A stretch of DNA of 25,280 bases from an uncultured Opitutia bacterium (lineage in GTDB: Bacteria; Verrucomicrobiota; Verrucomicrobiia; Opitutales; UBA953): NCBI GenBank assembly GCA_903895475.1, contig CAITUF010000093.1, positions 1-25,280 of the forward strand, written 5' to 3'. Below, one piece after another: positions 1-8,554 of this stretch. Positions within the stretch are counted from its first letter, which is position 1. Every line of letters begins with the position of its first letter. Under the pieces are notes generated by a model, which was given only the letters and a program-made list of their open reading frames with translations, had not been told where the DNA came from and did no database searches. The position numbers were made by a program, and so were the translations under genes.

Positions 1-1
1 G

Positions 2-178
2 AAGGCCCTCGCCGCCGCAACCAAGGAAGTGCCCGACCGCGCGAAGAACCTCGTCGAGCTTACCCGCACGATTGCGGACCTCTCTCCGCAGGTCGAGCCC
101 CAGCGGGCCAAGGTTAAGGCGGCGGAGTCGGCCTACCTGGCTAAACTACCGAAGCGGAACGTCGCGCAGGCTAAGTAG
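2..178 (+). CDS. C-terminal end of an unrecognised protein (5' truncated)
   Basis: An open frame runs from the left edge to a TAG stop at 176-178 and gives 58 residues ending in NVAQAK. It is rich in Ala, Lys, Glu and Val with regularly spaced hydrophobic residues, consistent with a helical or coiled-coil tail. No family motif is visible and I do not recognise it. It is followed after 52 bases by the sulfatase start at 231 on the same strand, so it could belong to the same transcription unit. The codon pattern, GC-rich at third positions, resembles that of the neighbouring real genes, which is the main reason to call it coding. Confidence 0.55.
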   Translation, partial: KALAAATKEVPDRAKNLVELTRTIADLSPQVEPQRAKVKAAESAYLAKLPKRNVAQAK

Positions 179-230
179 GCCTGTCTGGAGATTGCTTCAG
201 GGCAGGGAGGTGCTACAAGAAAGCATCCCC

Positions 231-1610
231 ATGAAGACCCTCCGTCTCCTCGCCGCCTTTCTCGGTGTCGTCTCGTTCGTCGCGGCGGCCCCTGCGCCGG
301 TTCGTCCGAACGTGTTGCTCATCGTCGCGGATGACATGGGCTGGGCCGACGTCAGTTGGCATGGCGGAAAATTCGCGACGCCTCGCATGGCGGAGATTCT
401 CAAGACTTCGGTGGAGTTGGATCGCCATTATGTGCAACCCGTTTGCACGCCGACCCGCACGGCTTTACTGTCGGGTCGCTGGACGAGCCGCTTTGGTCCC
501 CATGTGCTCGGTCCGACGAACATGCGCGCTTTTCCCGAGGGGACCTGCACGCTGGCCTCGGCGTTAAAGTCCGTGGGTTATCGCACGTCCATTTCGGGCA
601 AGTGGCATCTGGGTGGTAAGTTTGCTTGGGGCCCCCGCCAGTATGGGTTCGATCAGTCGTATGGCTTCCTCTCGGGCGCCGTCGATCCGTGGACCCACAA
701 GTATCGGCCTGGTATCTTGGAGGATACGTGGAATCGTAACGACGTGCTGTTAAAGGAGGAAGGCAACGCCACGGAACTAATCGCCGCCGACGCCAAGCGC
801 ATTATTCTCGAGAAGAAGGGGCCGTGGTTTGCTTACGTCCCGTTCGGCGCAGTGCATACCCCGATCGACGCCCCGAAGGAATATTTCAAAGCCTACGAGG
901 GCGTGAAGTTCCATGATGACGCAGCCAAGGATGACTCCATTCGTCGTTACGCCGCCTTTGTAACGCAACTGGATGCCAAGGTGGGCGAGTTCTACGACGC
1001 CCTCAAGGCCTCGGGGCAACTCGAGAACACGGTGATCATATTCACCTCGGATAACGGTGGAATCGATAGCAGCGGCAATCCCTATGTCGGTAAGACCAAG
1101 GGTAGTCCGGCCGTCACCACGAATGCGCCCCTTCGTGGCTGGAAGAACACCCCGTATGAGGGCGGGATGCGCGTCAATGCGTTCGTCAGCTGGCCGGGTC
1201 ACCTGCCCGCCGGTAAGAATAGCCACCCGATGCATGTGGCGGACTGGCTGCCAACGTTGGCTCGTCTGACGGGAGCCACCGTCCCCGCGGACGTGAAGTT
1301 CGATGGGCTCGACCGCTGGGCCGTGTTGACCGGTGCCGATGCGACGCCCGCGCCGCGGACCATCTACATTCCGCATTACCAGCGTTCGGCGGTCTTCCAT
1401 GGCGACTGGAAACTCATCGCCCCGCATACCAACCCCCAAGGGAAGGCAGAACTCTTCAACCTTGCCCAAGACCCCTTTGAAAAGGACGAATGTTCCGCTC
1501 GCTTCCCGGAGAAGCTGAAAGAGATGCGCGAGCGCTTCCTCGAACTCCGTAAGGGCGACTTACTCGAGGCCCCGGCGGACGCTAAGTTCAGCGAAAAACC
1601 TGCAAAATGA
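231..1610 (+). CDS. Secreted arylsulfatase (S1 family, arylsulfatase B-like)
   Basis: A 459-residue formylglycine-dependent sulfatase that hydrolyses sulfate esters, probably on a sulfated glycan, outside the cytoplasm. A signal peptide covers residues 1-20 (MKTLRLLAAF then AAA-P). The metal-binding N-terminal motif VADDMGW has D34 and D35. The catalytic CTPTR motif puts the cysteine to be converted to formylglycine at C72, followed by LLSGRW. KWHLGG comes next, and SDNGG at about 273-277 supplies further metal ligands. The PLRGWKNTPYEGG block resembles arylsulfatase B (GalNAc-4-sulfatase) types. The frame stays open upstream to 72, but the ATG at 231 directly precedes the signal peptide and so was chosen. 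The stop overlaps the next start by 4 bases, implying translational coupling. The exact substrate is inferred, not shown. Confidence 0.92.
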   Translation: MKTLRLLAAFLGVVSFVAAAPAPVRPNVLLIVADDMGWADVSWHGGKFATPRMAEILKTSVELDRHYVQPVCTPTRTALLSGRWTSRFGPHVLGPTNMRAFPEGTCTLASALKSVGYRTSISGKWHLGGKFAWGPRQYGFDQSYGFLSGAVDPWTHKYRPGILEDTWNRNDVLLKEEGNATELIAADAKRIILEKKGPWFAYVPFGAVHTPIDAPKEYFKAYEGVKFHDDAAKDDSIRRYAAFVTQLDAKVGEFYDALKASGQLENTVIIFTSDNGGIDSSGNPYVGKTKGSPAVTTNAPLRGWKNTPYEGGMRVNAFVSWPGHLPAGKNSHPMHVADWLPTLARLTGATVPADVKFDGLDRWAVLTGADATPAPRTIYIPHYQRSAVFHGDWKLIAPHTNPQGKAELFNLAQDPFEKDECSARFPEKLKEMRERFLELRKGDLLEAPADAKFSEKPAK

Positions 1611-2518
1611 AATTCCTCCCTCTCTTCTGCCTACTGGCGATTGCCGGCCACGCCGCCGACCCGATCGGTGACGTCACGGCCCCGCCGGCTGAACTGAAGC
1701 TACCGCCGTTTTACAAAAAATACATCAGTGCCCACGGTTTACCGATTGTGGCCTCCGGTGCCGTCAACGACTACGCCCTCAAGGAGACCGCTTACCTCGC
1801 TAACCTCATGTTGGCCAAGCGCCCGGATGTCCGGACGGCGATGATCGCGAACGGCTCACGGGTCATCATCATGGGGCGGGCGGAGTTTACCACCGATGTT
1901 CCTGAATACGCTGGCTTCAAGCCGAAGGATTACTGGGACGCCCGCGCCCGTGGCCTCGGCGGCTCGCAGACTGACCCCGTCTGTTCTTGTGCGGAAGAGA
2001 ACATGCTGGCGTTCCCGGGCGACCCTTACGCTTCCGAGAACATCTTCATCCACGAGTTCGCGCACAATATCCACCTGCGTGGTATGCTGAAGGTCGATCC
2101 GACCTTCGACCGTCGCCTCAAGGCTACTTACCAAGCCGCCATGGCGAAGGGCCTGTGGAAGGGGAAGTATGCCGCGACCAACCACCACGAATACTTTGCC
2201 GAAGGCGTTCAGTCGTGGTTCGATAATAACCGCGTCAACGACCAGGACCACAACCACGTGCACCTGCGCACACAGTTGCTGGAATACGACCCAGGCTTGG
2301 CCGCGATGTGTCGCGAGGTCTTCGGGGACACCGAACTGAAGTACACCAAGCCGACCACCCGACTGACGGGCCACATGGCTGGCTATGACCCAACGACGGC
2401 CCCGAAGTTCGTCTGGCCGGAACGCCTGACGACGGCGAAGGCGGAAATCCGCAAGAAGGTCGATGAACGCGTGAAGGCGGCAGAGAAGGGCCCGGTCACA
2501 CAGCCCTACACGAAGTGA
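1607..2518 (+). CDS. Secreted zinc metallopeptidase-like protein (HExxH)
   Basis: A 303-residue protein with a signal peptide (MKFLPLFCLLAIAGHA, cleavage near residue 16). The zincin motif HEFAH lies at H149-E150-H153. About 40 residues later NHHEYFAEG (192-200) offers E195 or E199 as a likely third zinc ligand, as in gluzincin or lethal-factor-like (ATLF-type) peptidases. The stretch ENMLAFPGDPYASENIF just before the HExxH is the usual strand before the active-site helix. The start overlaps the sulfatase stop (ATGA), so the two are probably translated together. It presumably acts in the periplasm or outside the cell on a protein or peptide attached to the glycan, but the substrate is unknown. 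The peptidase activity is inferred from the motif; the subfamily assignment is tentative. Confidence 0.85.
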   Translation: MKFLPLFCLLAIAGHAADPIGDVTAPPAELKLPPFYKKYISAHGLPIVASGAVNDYALKETAYLANLMLAKRPDVRTAMIANGSRVIIMGRAEFTTDVPEYAGFKPKDYWDARARGLGGSQTDPVCSCAEENMLAFPGDPYASENIFIHEFAHNIHLRGMLKVDPTFDRRLKATYQAAMAKGLWKGKYAATNHHEYFAEGVQSWFDNNRVNDQDHNHVHLRTQLLEYDPGLAAMCREVFGDTELKYTKPTTRLTGHMAGYDPTTAPKFVWPERLTTAKAEIRKKVDERVKAAEKGPVTQPYTK

Positions 2519-3747
2519 GCCGAATGGACCGCCGACATTTCTTAGGGGTTTCGGCCACGTTGGCTCTAGCGGTAGCCCTCCGCGCCGCCGCCCCCGGCCG
2601 TGCCCCACGCCTCCTGCTGCGCTCTTCCTGGCAGACTGTAAATATCGGTGATATCGCGCATACGCCGGGGATGTTGGCGTTACTCGAGAAGCACCTACCC
2701 GAAGCGGAAATTACCTTATGGCCTGGGAGCGTCGACAATGGGGTGGGGGAGATGCTGCAGCGCCGCTTCCCGAAACTCCGCATCCTCGTCCCCGGCAAGA
2801 TCGACGTCGCCCAGGCCTATGCGAATCATGATTTTCTCCTGCATGGCTCGGGGCCTTCCCTGGTCGCCGAAAAGGACGTTGCCCGCTGGCGTCAGCTCGG
2901 GCCCAAGCCCTACGGCGTGCTCGGCATTACCCAAGGTAAACCGACCCCGGCGACCATCGAAATTCTGAATGGCGCTCAGTTCGTCTTCTTCCGCGATGGC
3001 GTCTCGCACACCGTCGCCCTCTCCGCGGGGGTGAAGTGTCCTTTGATGGGCTTAGCGCCTGATGGCGCTTTCGCCACGGACCTCCGTGATGACGCCAAGG
3101 CGACCACTTTTCTGCAGGCTAACCAGTTAGAGGTCGGCGGTTTCCTTTGCTGTATCCCGCGGTACCGCTCCACGCCCTATTGGTTGATTAAGCCCGGTAT
3201 ACCCTTCGACCCCGTGAAGCAAAAGCGTAACGATGAGTTGAAGGAGCATGACCATGCCCAACTGCGTGCTTCCATCATCGCGGTCGTTCGCCAGACGAAG
3301 CTCAAGGTGCTCATCTGTCCCGAAGACCGCACGCAGATGGCCTTGGGGAAGGAAATACTCTTCGAGCGCTTGCCAGACGACGTGAAGCCACGCGTGGTTT
3401 GGCGTCCCGATTATTGGCTCACCGACGAAGCGCTCTCGGTCTACGTCCGCAGCGCTGGGCTCTTCGGCAACGAAATGCATTCGCCCATCATGTGTATCGG
3501 TAATGGCGTGCCCGCCATCGTCTGCCGCTGGGCCGAACAGACGTCTAAGGGCACGATGTGGAAAGACATCGGCCTTGGTGACTGGCTCTTTGACCTCGAT
3601 GACGAAGCGCAGTTGCCCGGCATCGTGCCCGCCGTCTTGGCGATGGCCAAAGACCGCGCGGCGGCCCTCGCCAAAGTGGGCCAAGCCCAAGCCATCGTCC
3701 TTGCCCGTCAGGCTGCGGCCATGGCTGCCCTGCGGAAGGCGCTCTGA
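2515..3747 (+). CDS. Polysaccharide pyruvyltransferase-family protein with Tat signal
   Basis: A 410-residue protein of the polysaccharide pyruvyltransferase type (PF04230, WcaK/CsaB-like), which normally moves pyruvate from phosphoenolpyruvate onto a sugar. The family-like N-terminal block reads NIGDIAHTPGMLALL at about residues 43-57. Mid-protein GSGPSL and C-terminal GNEMHSPIMCIGNGVPAIV fit the donor-domain pattern. The N-terminus MDRRHFLGVSATLALA is a twin-arginine (Tat) export signal, unusual for an enzyme that needs cytoplasmic PEP. GTG at 2515 overlaps the previous stop by 4 bases; ATG at 2524 is an alternative that starts exactly at the RR signal. It ends 6 bases before the convergent stop at 3754. 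The family call is fairly sure, the reaction is not. Confidence 0.78.
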   Translation: MSRMDRRHFLGVSATLALAVALRAAAPGRAPRLLLRSSWQTVNIGDIAHTPGMLALLEKHLPEAEITLWPGSVDNGVGEMLQRRFPKLRILVPGKIDVAQAYANHDFLLHGSGPSLVAEKDVARWRQLGPKPYGVLGITQGKPTPATIEILNGAQFVFFRDGVSHTVALSAGVKCPLMGLAPDGAFATDLRDDAKATTFLQANQLEVGGFLCCIPRYRSTPYWLIKPGIPFDPVKQKRNDELKEHDHAQLRASIIAVVRQTKLKVLICPEDRTQMALGKEILFERLPDDVKPRVVWRPDYWLTDEALSVYVRSAGLFGNEMHSPIMCIGNGVPAIVCRWAEQTSKGTMWKDIGLGDWLFDLDDEAQLPGIVPAVLAMAKDRAAALAKVGQAQAIVLARQAAAMAALRKAL

Positions 3748-3753
3748 GCCCGC

Positions 3754-4038
3754 TTAAGACTCCTTCGTGAAGGGATTGGCCTCCGTCGTCGCGGGCGCTG
3801 CCGGACGGGCCATGCGGACAACCACGACCATAAAGACGATGGTCGCGAGTCCTGAGAGTAGCAGCAGGGCCAGGCCGTAGCCTTCGGGGTTCGGGCTGAG
3901 GTCAAAGGTCAGCGGACCGTAGAGCTTGTTCCAGAGCGACACCCGCTGAGGTTGGCCGCTCGCCATCCAGCCTAACAGCAGGTAGAGGTCGACGACGCCG
4001 TAGGCCACGCACAGCGCGGCGAGCTTGAACCTTTTCAT
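3754..4038 (-). CDS. Small two-helix membrane protein
   Basis: A 94-residue hypothetical protein with two predicted membrane helices, about residues 7-25 (LAALCVAYGVVDLYLLLGW) and 54-76 (YGLALLLLSGLATIVFMVV). A roughly 28-residue loop containing NKLYGPLTFDLSPNPEGYG joins them, and the tail is short and polar. It starts 3 bases after the stop of the cytochrome c/propeller gene (4042-6714), so it is almost certainly cotranscribed with it and might anchor or assist it. No family is recognised. Its stop lies 6 bases from the convergent stop at 3747. Confidence 0.75.
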   Translation of the reverse strand: MKRFKLAALCVAYGVVDLYLLLGWMASGQPQRVSLWNKLYGPLTFDLSPNPEGYGLALLLLSGLATIVFMVVVVRMARPAAPATTEANPFTKES

Positions 4039-4041
4039 CGC

Positions 4042-6714
4042 TTACTTGGAGGGCTTCTTGAAGACCGGCTTGTCCTTGTCGCCGCCGCTCAGCACGAAGG
4101 CCGTCAGGTCGAGGATTTCGTCTTGCGTGAGCATGCTGAGGAGCATCGGAGGCATCGGGGAGACCGCACTGCGCTCAATGCTCTTCACTTCCTTGCGGTC
4201 CACGTTGACGCGTTGATCGGGGTCGGAGAGGTCGGTGTTCACGACGACCGAGTCGCCGTTCAGGTTGACGATGACGCCGGTGAGGGTGTCGCCGTTGTTC
4301 TTGGTCACGATGATCGGGGCGAACTGCTCGTTGATCTCCTTGCTGGGATTGATGATCTGGTCGAGGAAGTCATGCGGGCTGTACCGGCCACCGGAGAGGG
4401 TGAGGTCGGGGCCCGTCATGCCGCCCGCATTGCCGAAGCGGTGGCAGGTGTAGCAGGCCGCGGCGGCGAAGACCTTGCGGCCGGTCTCGAAGTCGCGGTC
4501 CTTGAGACCTGCGCCGATGGCGGCGTCGAGCTCGGCGAGCGTCCAGGCCTTCGGCGTGCGGCCGGCGAACATCGCGCCGGCGTTCTCGATGGGCGACTTG
4601 ATGACGGGCTTCTGGGCAATGAGCGCAGCATGCTGCTGCTTCTCGGCGTCGGTGAAGGTCGCGAGGGAGTCGTTGCGGATGAATTGGATAAACTGTGTGA
4701 AGCTCGAGCCGCCGCGGTAGTTGGCGGCTTGGAGGAACCAGTTGAGTTGGGCCTGTCGGAGGGCAGGGGTCCAACCGGTCTTGAGGAAGCGCAGGCTGCG
4801 GGCGTATTCCATCTGCGGCTCCTGGCTTTCGGCGTTGGCGATGAGCGCCATGCCCTTGGCGGCGGTGTTCGGCGCCTGCAGGAAGGCGAGCGTCTCGCAG
4901 AGCACCCAATTCAGTTCGAAGTTGTTGGCCGGGAAGGCGGGGTCGAGCCGTCCGATGATCTGCTGCACGCGGGCGGCGTCGGGGGTGCCGTAGCGGTGCA
5001 GCGCGATTTCAGAGATGCGGACCCACGCGATGCGCTGGTCGTTAGTGAGCTTGGCCCAGTCGAGGCGGAGTAGGGCGTCGAGGACCGCATCGCGCGTGGC
5101 GGCTTCGGCGGCGGTCGGTTGGGCCACCATCAGCGGTACGCCGGTACGAGGGTCGGGTTTGGCGGCGCGTGGGCTGTGGTTGGGGCATTGCGCCCCTACG
5201 CGGGCGACCGCAAGGAGGGCTTCAAGCGAACGGGCCGCATCGGTTTCTTTCAAGGCGCGCTCCTGCCACTGCGCGAGCGGTTGATGCTCGAGCACGGTGC
5301 GGGCGGCCCAGCGGATATTGCGGTCTGGGCTGTTCAGGTGAGGCCAGGCCAGATTGATGGACTTAGGGTCTTGTACGCCGTGGAAGGCTTCGAGCTGATG
5401 GCGGAGTTTGGCCTCGGGGTTGACGCGCTTGAGCACGTCGACTTGGGCGGTGCTCTCCTTGCCGACGTAGCTGACGCGGTAGAGGCCGGACTGCACCTTA
5501 CGGCCGCCGATGGCGAAATACATCGCCCCATCCTTCGGATGGATGAAGGCATCGGTCACGGGCAAGGGCCCGCCGGTCACGAATTCTTCCTTCGTGGCGG
5601 TGTAGCTGGCGCCCTTCGGGGTGAGGTGGATGGCGTAGATTTTCCCCCAGCTCCAGTCGAGGGCGTAGAGGGCCTCTTGGTATTTATGGGGGAACTTGGC
5701 GCCGTAGCCGAAGGTCACGCCCGTCGGCGAGCCCGGGCCGATGTTGAGCGTGGCCGGCAGGTTATCGGGGTAGAATTCAGGGTACTTGCCCGCGCCGTTG
5801 CGCCAGCCGTATTCGCCGCCGCTGACCACGTGGTTGATGCGGGTCGGGCGATACCATGGCGTGTTGAAGTCATACTCCATGTCGGCGTCGTAAGTGAAGA
5901 GCTCGCCGTCGTGGTTGACGGCTCCGCCGTAGATGTTGCGGAAGCCGGAAGCGAAGACTTTGAATTCTTTTCCGTCCGGGGTGAAGCGGTAGATGATGCC
6001 GCCAGGCGCGAGCACGTGACGGTTGTGGCCACGGCCATCGGGCATGCGGGGCAGGAGATGGTCATCGCCCCAAACCGTCGGAACCGGTGAGTTGGCCGCG
6101 GTTTCCGGCTTCACGGCGTTGTTTCCCGTGATGAGGTAGAGAGCCTTGCCATCGGGGGTCGGGACAATGGCGTGGACGCCGTGGTCGCCGCTGGCTTGGA
6201 TTTCGCGGAGGAGTTCCACCTTGTCGAGGCTGTCATCGCTATTGGTGTCGCTGAGGCGGTAGACACCACTGGGGATCTTCTTTTCGTAGTCGTTCACGCC
6301 CACGTAGAGCGCGCCGAAGGCGAAGACCATGCCGTTGATGCCGCGAATGCTGACGGCTAGTTTCTGTACGTCAGTGGCATTGAGAGGTTGGCCGGCCGCG
6401 GGGGCAGGGAAGCGGTAGAGTGCACCGTATTGGTCACTCGCGTAGATTCGACCCTTGCTGTCGGTGCAGAGTGCGACCCAGGAGCCTTGCTCCGAGTTCG
6501 GCACCGAATAGAGTAACTCTACTCGGAAGCCGGCGGGGACTTTGATGCGGTCAACGGGGGTGGCTTTATTCTCGCCGATGGCCGCACCGGTCGCGCCGGC
6601 TTTCTTGGCAGCGGGTTTGGCGGGGGCCTTTTTGGCTGGGGCGGGTGGATCAGCGGCGAAGACGGGCAGGGCCGCGGCCAGCAGCAGGGCTAGGCAGGAC
6701 AGGGGGAGTCGCAT
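4042..6714 (-). CDS. Secreted propeller/HEAT/cytochrome c protein (PVC-type heme-binding dehydrogenase-like)
   Basis: An 890-residue protein with a signal peptide (residues 1-20, ending VFA) and a low-complexity Ala/Lys/Pro linker (22-50). A beta-propeller of the membrane-bound dehydrogenase type (TIGR02604-like) follows at about 55-430, with segments such as DHGVHAIVPTPDGKALYLITGN and NHDGELFTYDADMEYD. Residues 440-730 form a helical, HEAT-like region. The C-terminal heme-binding domain (TIGR02603-like, 735-880) has CYTCH at C754-C757-H758, with axial Met likely in SPMPPMLL. Such proteins are typical of Planctomycetes and Verrucomicrobia and are thought to oxidise sugars or alcohols and pass electrons to a cytochrome c. 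The substrate is unknown. A short segment (about 505-528) looks inserted. The 94-residue membrane protein follows 3 bases downstream. Confidence 0.9.
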   Translation of the reverse strand: MRLPLSCLALLLAAALPVFAADPPAPAKKAPAKPAAKKAGATGAAIGENKATPVDRIKVPAGFRVELLYSVPNSEQGSWVALCTDSKGRIYASDQYGALYRFPAPAAGQPLNATDVQKLAVSIRGINGMVFAFGALYVGVNDYEKKIPSGVYRLSDTNSDDSLDKVELLREIQASGDHGVHAIVPTPDGKALYLITGNNAVKPETAANSPVPTVWGDDHLLPRMPDGRGHNRHVLAPGGIIYRFTPDGKEFKVFASGFRNIYGGAVNHDGELFTYDADMEYDFNTPWYRPTRINHVVSGGEYGWRNGAGKYPEFYPDNLPATLNIGPGSPTGVTFGYGAKFPHKYQEALYALDWSWGKIYAIHLTPKGASYTATKEEFVTGGPLPVTDAFIHPKDGAMYFAIGGRKVQSGLYRVSYVGKESTAQVDVLKRVNPEAKLRHQLEAFHGVQDPKSINLAWPHLNSPDRNIRWAARTVLEHQPLAQWQERALKETDAARSLEALLAVARVGAQCPNHSPRAAKPDPRTGVPLMVAQPTAAEAATRDAVLDALLRLDWAKLTNDQRIAWVRISEIALHRYGTPDAARVQQIIGRLDPAFPANNFELNWVLCETLAFLQAPNTAAKGMALIANAESQEPQMEYARSLRFLKTGWTPALRQAQLNWFLQAANYRGGSSFTQFIQFIRNDSLATFTDAEKQQHAALIAQKPVIKSPIENAGAMFAGRTPKAWTLAELDAAIGAGLKDRDFETGRKVFAAAACYTCHRFGNAGGMTGPDLTLSGGRYSPHDFLDQIINPSKEINEQFAPIIVTKNNGDTLTGVIVNLNGDSVVVNTDLSDPDQRVNVDRKEVKSIERSAVSPMPPMLLSMLTQDEILDLTAFVLSGGDKDKPVFKKPSK
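5130..5205. repeat. Possible small palindromic element inserted in frame
   Basis: Inside the cytochrome gene, between ARVG and AQPTAAEA, there is a Pro/Arg-rich segment containing NHSPRAAKPDPRTGVP, unlike the surrounding helical repeats. Its DNA contains the hairpin GGGGC-attgc-GCCCC (5182-5196) and a doubled CGGTACG (5134-5148). This looks like a dispersed palindromic repeat accepted in frame. No second copy is visible in the window, so this is inference. Confidence 0.35.
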
Positions 6715-6809
6715 GGGGATGCGTTAACATCAGGAATAATCCCCAGTCCGTCAACCGGACTTAGGCTTCTTTACCTCGATAATTTGCCCAGCGCTGGGCT
6801 GGTGACCTA

Positions 6810-7013
6810 CTAGGTCCGACGAAAGGCTTGGAACGAGCGTACTAAGACCCAAAGGAGTCCCATGCTAAGGACGAAGGCCATTGCATAGGCCAGCCGCCAG
6901 TAGCCTGACGTGCCCGGCTCTCCAGCGGCCATGAAACCGTAGGCGCTAACCGCCGCTGCTCCCAGCAAGGCGGCTGCTCGGAAGATATAAAGTATCCAGA
7001 GAAAGATACGCAC
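6810..7013 (-). CDS. Small two-helix membrane protein
   Basis: A 67-residue hypothetical protein with two hydrophobic segments, about residues 5-27 and 39-60 (AYAMAFVLSMGLLWVLV), joined by a short loop AAGEPGTSGYWR, and a basic end (FRRT). The start codon is GTG and no clear Shine-Dalgarno sequence precedes it. It sits alone between the cytochrome gene, whose start is 95 bases downstream, and the GH79 gene, whose stop is 73 bases upstream, all on the same strand. It resembles two-helix proteins common near membrane enzymes, but no family is recognised. The hydrophobic profile and the lack of another gene in the gap support it moderately. Confidence 0.5.
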   Translation of the reverse strand: MRIFLWILYIFRAAALLGAAAVSAYGFMAAGEPGTSGYWRLAYAMAFVLSMGLLWVLVRSFQAFRRT

Positions 7014-7086
7014 AGAAGGGGTCTGTAGCGAAGGTATTCTTAGGTCAAGGGGCTACCCCGTCAGTCCGGCTTAGCCGCCTGGTCGC

Positions 7087-8508
7087 TTATTCGGTGAGCG
7101 TCAGAACCAAGGCGCTGGCGGGGGGCAGTGAAACCACCGCTCGACCGTTGTGGACCGCCACGGCTTTTTCTAGGCGCAGGCTCGGCTTCCAGCTACCATT
7201 GGGCGACACCAGCGTGTCCGCGTAAGTCACGCCGTCCTTGGCGGTTACCTGCGGAGCGCTCAAGCGACGAACGCTGCCAGCGCGAAAGCGTGCCCCGACC
7301 TGGACGGTGGCCACGACTTCTTGGGTGAGGTCCTTGTTCACCAGCACGACGCGTACCTTGCCGCTGTCATCCAGCGTCGCGTGGGCGACGAGGTTCGCCG
7401 TGGATTGCACCTTGGTTGGCAGGAGCCGTCCTTGGCCGGCGTCATGAAACAGCAGCATCGCATAATAGAGCGGATGCACCGTGTAACGGGTTTCGCCTTT
7501 GACGGTGGAGATCGGCGAGTAGCTGCCAGGCTTGAGGTTACAGTGGAAGTTGACCCCGTCGGCGCCGTGGGCGGCCACGGAGAAGAGGAAGTCTGTGGCC
7601 CAGAGGGCGGAGACAAAGGTATCGCTGACGCCGGTGCGGCCGCCGTTGGAGACGGAATTGAATTCGGCGAGCCGATAGCGCATACCGGCGGCCTTCGCGG
7701 CGGCGAGGTGTTCGTCGACCATGGTGACGTCCTTCGCCATGGTGGCGGGGAGCAGGAGATTTTCGATGCTGGGGAAATTGGCTGACTTGGGATTGGTGGA
7801 GCCACCAGAGAGTGCATACAGATGGGACGTGCCGATTTGAAGCTGACCTTTGAGTCCAGCGACGGCGTCTTCGAACCAATGGTCGGGGCGACGAGCGGTG
7901 GCCGGACCGGCGAGGATGATGCCAGGATTGCGGGCGCGGATGACCTTGATGGCCGCGGCGGCCTCGGGGAGATAAGTCGGGCAGTCGTACCCTTTCTTTC
8001 GGAGGTCGTGGTTGGTATAAAGATTAGGTTCGTTGCCCAGTTCGATGGCCAAGATCGAGGTACCGCCGATCTTAAGCGCATAGGCGGCTTCGTCGGCGGA
8101 CGAGTCGGGCTGGTTGCCGGCGAGGTTGATGCCGTGGAGGCATTTCCAATCCGTGGCTTTCAGGAAGCCGTAAAAGTTGTCCAACGTGGTGCGGCCAATC
8201 ACCGCCAGTCCGGTTGCCTTATCCAAGCTCGCCGAAGCGTCCGCCTGCCAGCGCGTGAGTTCGACTTTGTTGCCGCCGAGGCGCAAGGTGCCCGCACCAA
8301 GATTGCGGTGGAGATTGACGAATACGGTGTTCTCCGCCTTGAAGTGCGGTTCGACCAGCGCGTTCTTCTCATAGCTGATACCCAAGAAGTCCGCGGGAAT
8401 CGCCAGACCGGGCTTGGTGGCGTCGATATCGATCTGTGCCGGGATGCTCTCGCCGGCGGCCAAGGTGAAGCCGCAGAGCAAGGCGAGCGAACGGAAGAGG
8501 GCGGACAT
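7087..8508 (-). CDS. Secreted glycoside hydrolase, GH79-like (beta-glucuronidase/heparanase type)
   Basis: A 473-residue clan GH-A hydrolase with a signal peptide (residues 1-18). The acid/base motif is ELGNEPN with E160. The nucleophile is E282 in RLAEFNSVSNGG, followed by GVSDTFVSALWATDFLFSVAAHGADGVNFH, the pattern seen in GH79 beta-glucuronidases and heparanase-like enzymes. The N-terminal FLGISYEKN and LRLGGNKVELTRW also fit the family. A C-terminal beta-domain follows (about 365-473). It would cleave beta-linked glucuronic acid or a similar uronate from a polysaccharide outside the cytoplasm. The iduronate-2-sulfatase-like gene lies directly upstream on the same strand, supporting a role in degrading sulfated uronate-containing glycan. 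A hairpin between the two suggests separate or attenuated transcription. Substrate is inferred. Confidence 0.85.
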   Translation of the reverse strand: MSALFRSLALLCGFTLAAGESIPAQIDIDATKPGLAIPADFLGISYEKNALVEPHFKAENTVFVNLHRNLGAGTLRLGGNKVELTRWQADASASLDKATGLAVIGRTTLDNFYGFLKATDWKCLHGINLAGNQPDSSADEAAYALKIGGTSILAIELGNEPNLYTNHDLRKKGYDCPTYLPEAAAAIKVIRARNPGIILAGPATARRPDHWFEDAVAGLKGQLQIGTSHLYALSGGSTNPKSANFPSIENLLLPATMAKDVTMVDEHLAAAKAAGMRYRLAEFNSVSNGGRTGVSDTFVSALWATDFLFSVAAHGADGVNFHCNLKPGSYSPISTVKGETRYTVHPLYYAMLLFHDAGQGRLLPTKVQSTANLVAHATLDDSGKVRVVLVNKDLTQEVVATVQVGARFRAGSVRRLSAPQVTAKDGVTYADTLVSPNGSWKPSLRLEKAVAVHNGRAVVSLPPASALVLTLTE

Positions 8509-8554
8509 GGAGACGATTAGGCTAGGGCAGATGCTGCTGGGAGGAAGGCATAAG

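Noticed and set aside
72..230. Upstream extension of the sulfatase start
   Set aside because: This part overlaps the end of the preceding gene in another frame, and the signal peptide begins at the ATG at 231.
777..1469. 230-codon minus-strand frame opposite the first sulfatase
   Set aside because: Shadow of the sulfatase frame with no family signal.
1856..2608. 250-codon minus-strand frame opposite the metallopeptidase
   Set aside because: Composition is that of an antisense shadow and it spans the junction of two real plus-strand genes.
4123..6090. Two long open frames (316 and 323 codons) on the plus strand opposite the cytochrome gene
   Set aside because: They mirror the minus-strand gene in a GC-rich genome, have no recognisable family, and the minus-strand protein has clear motifs such as CYTCH.
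7050..7065. GGGG/CCCC mini-hairpin after the GH79 stop
   Set aside because: A 4-bp stem with no T-run is too weak to call a terminator.
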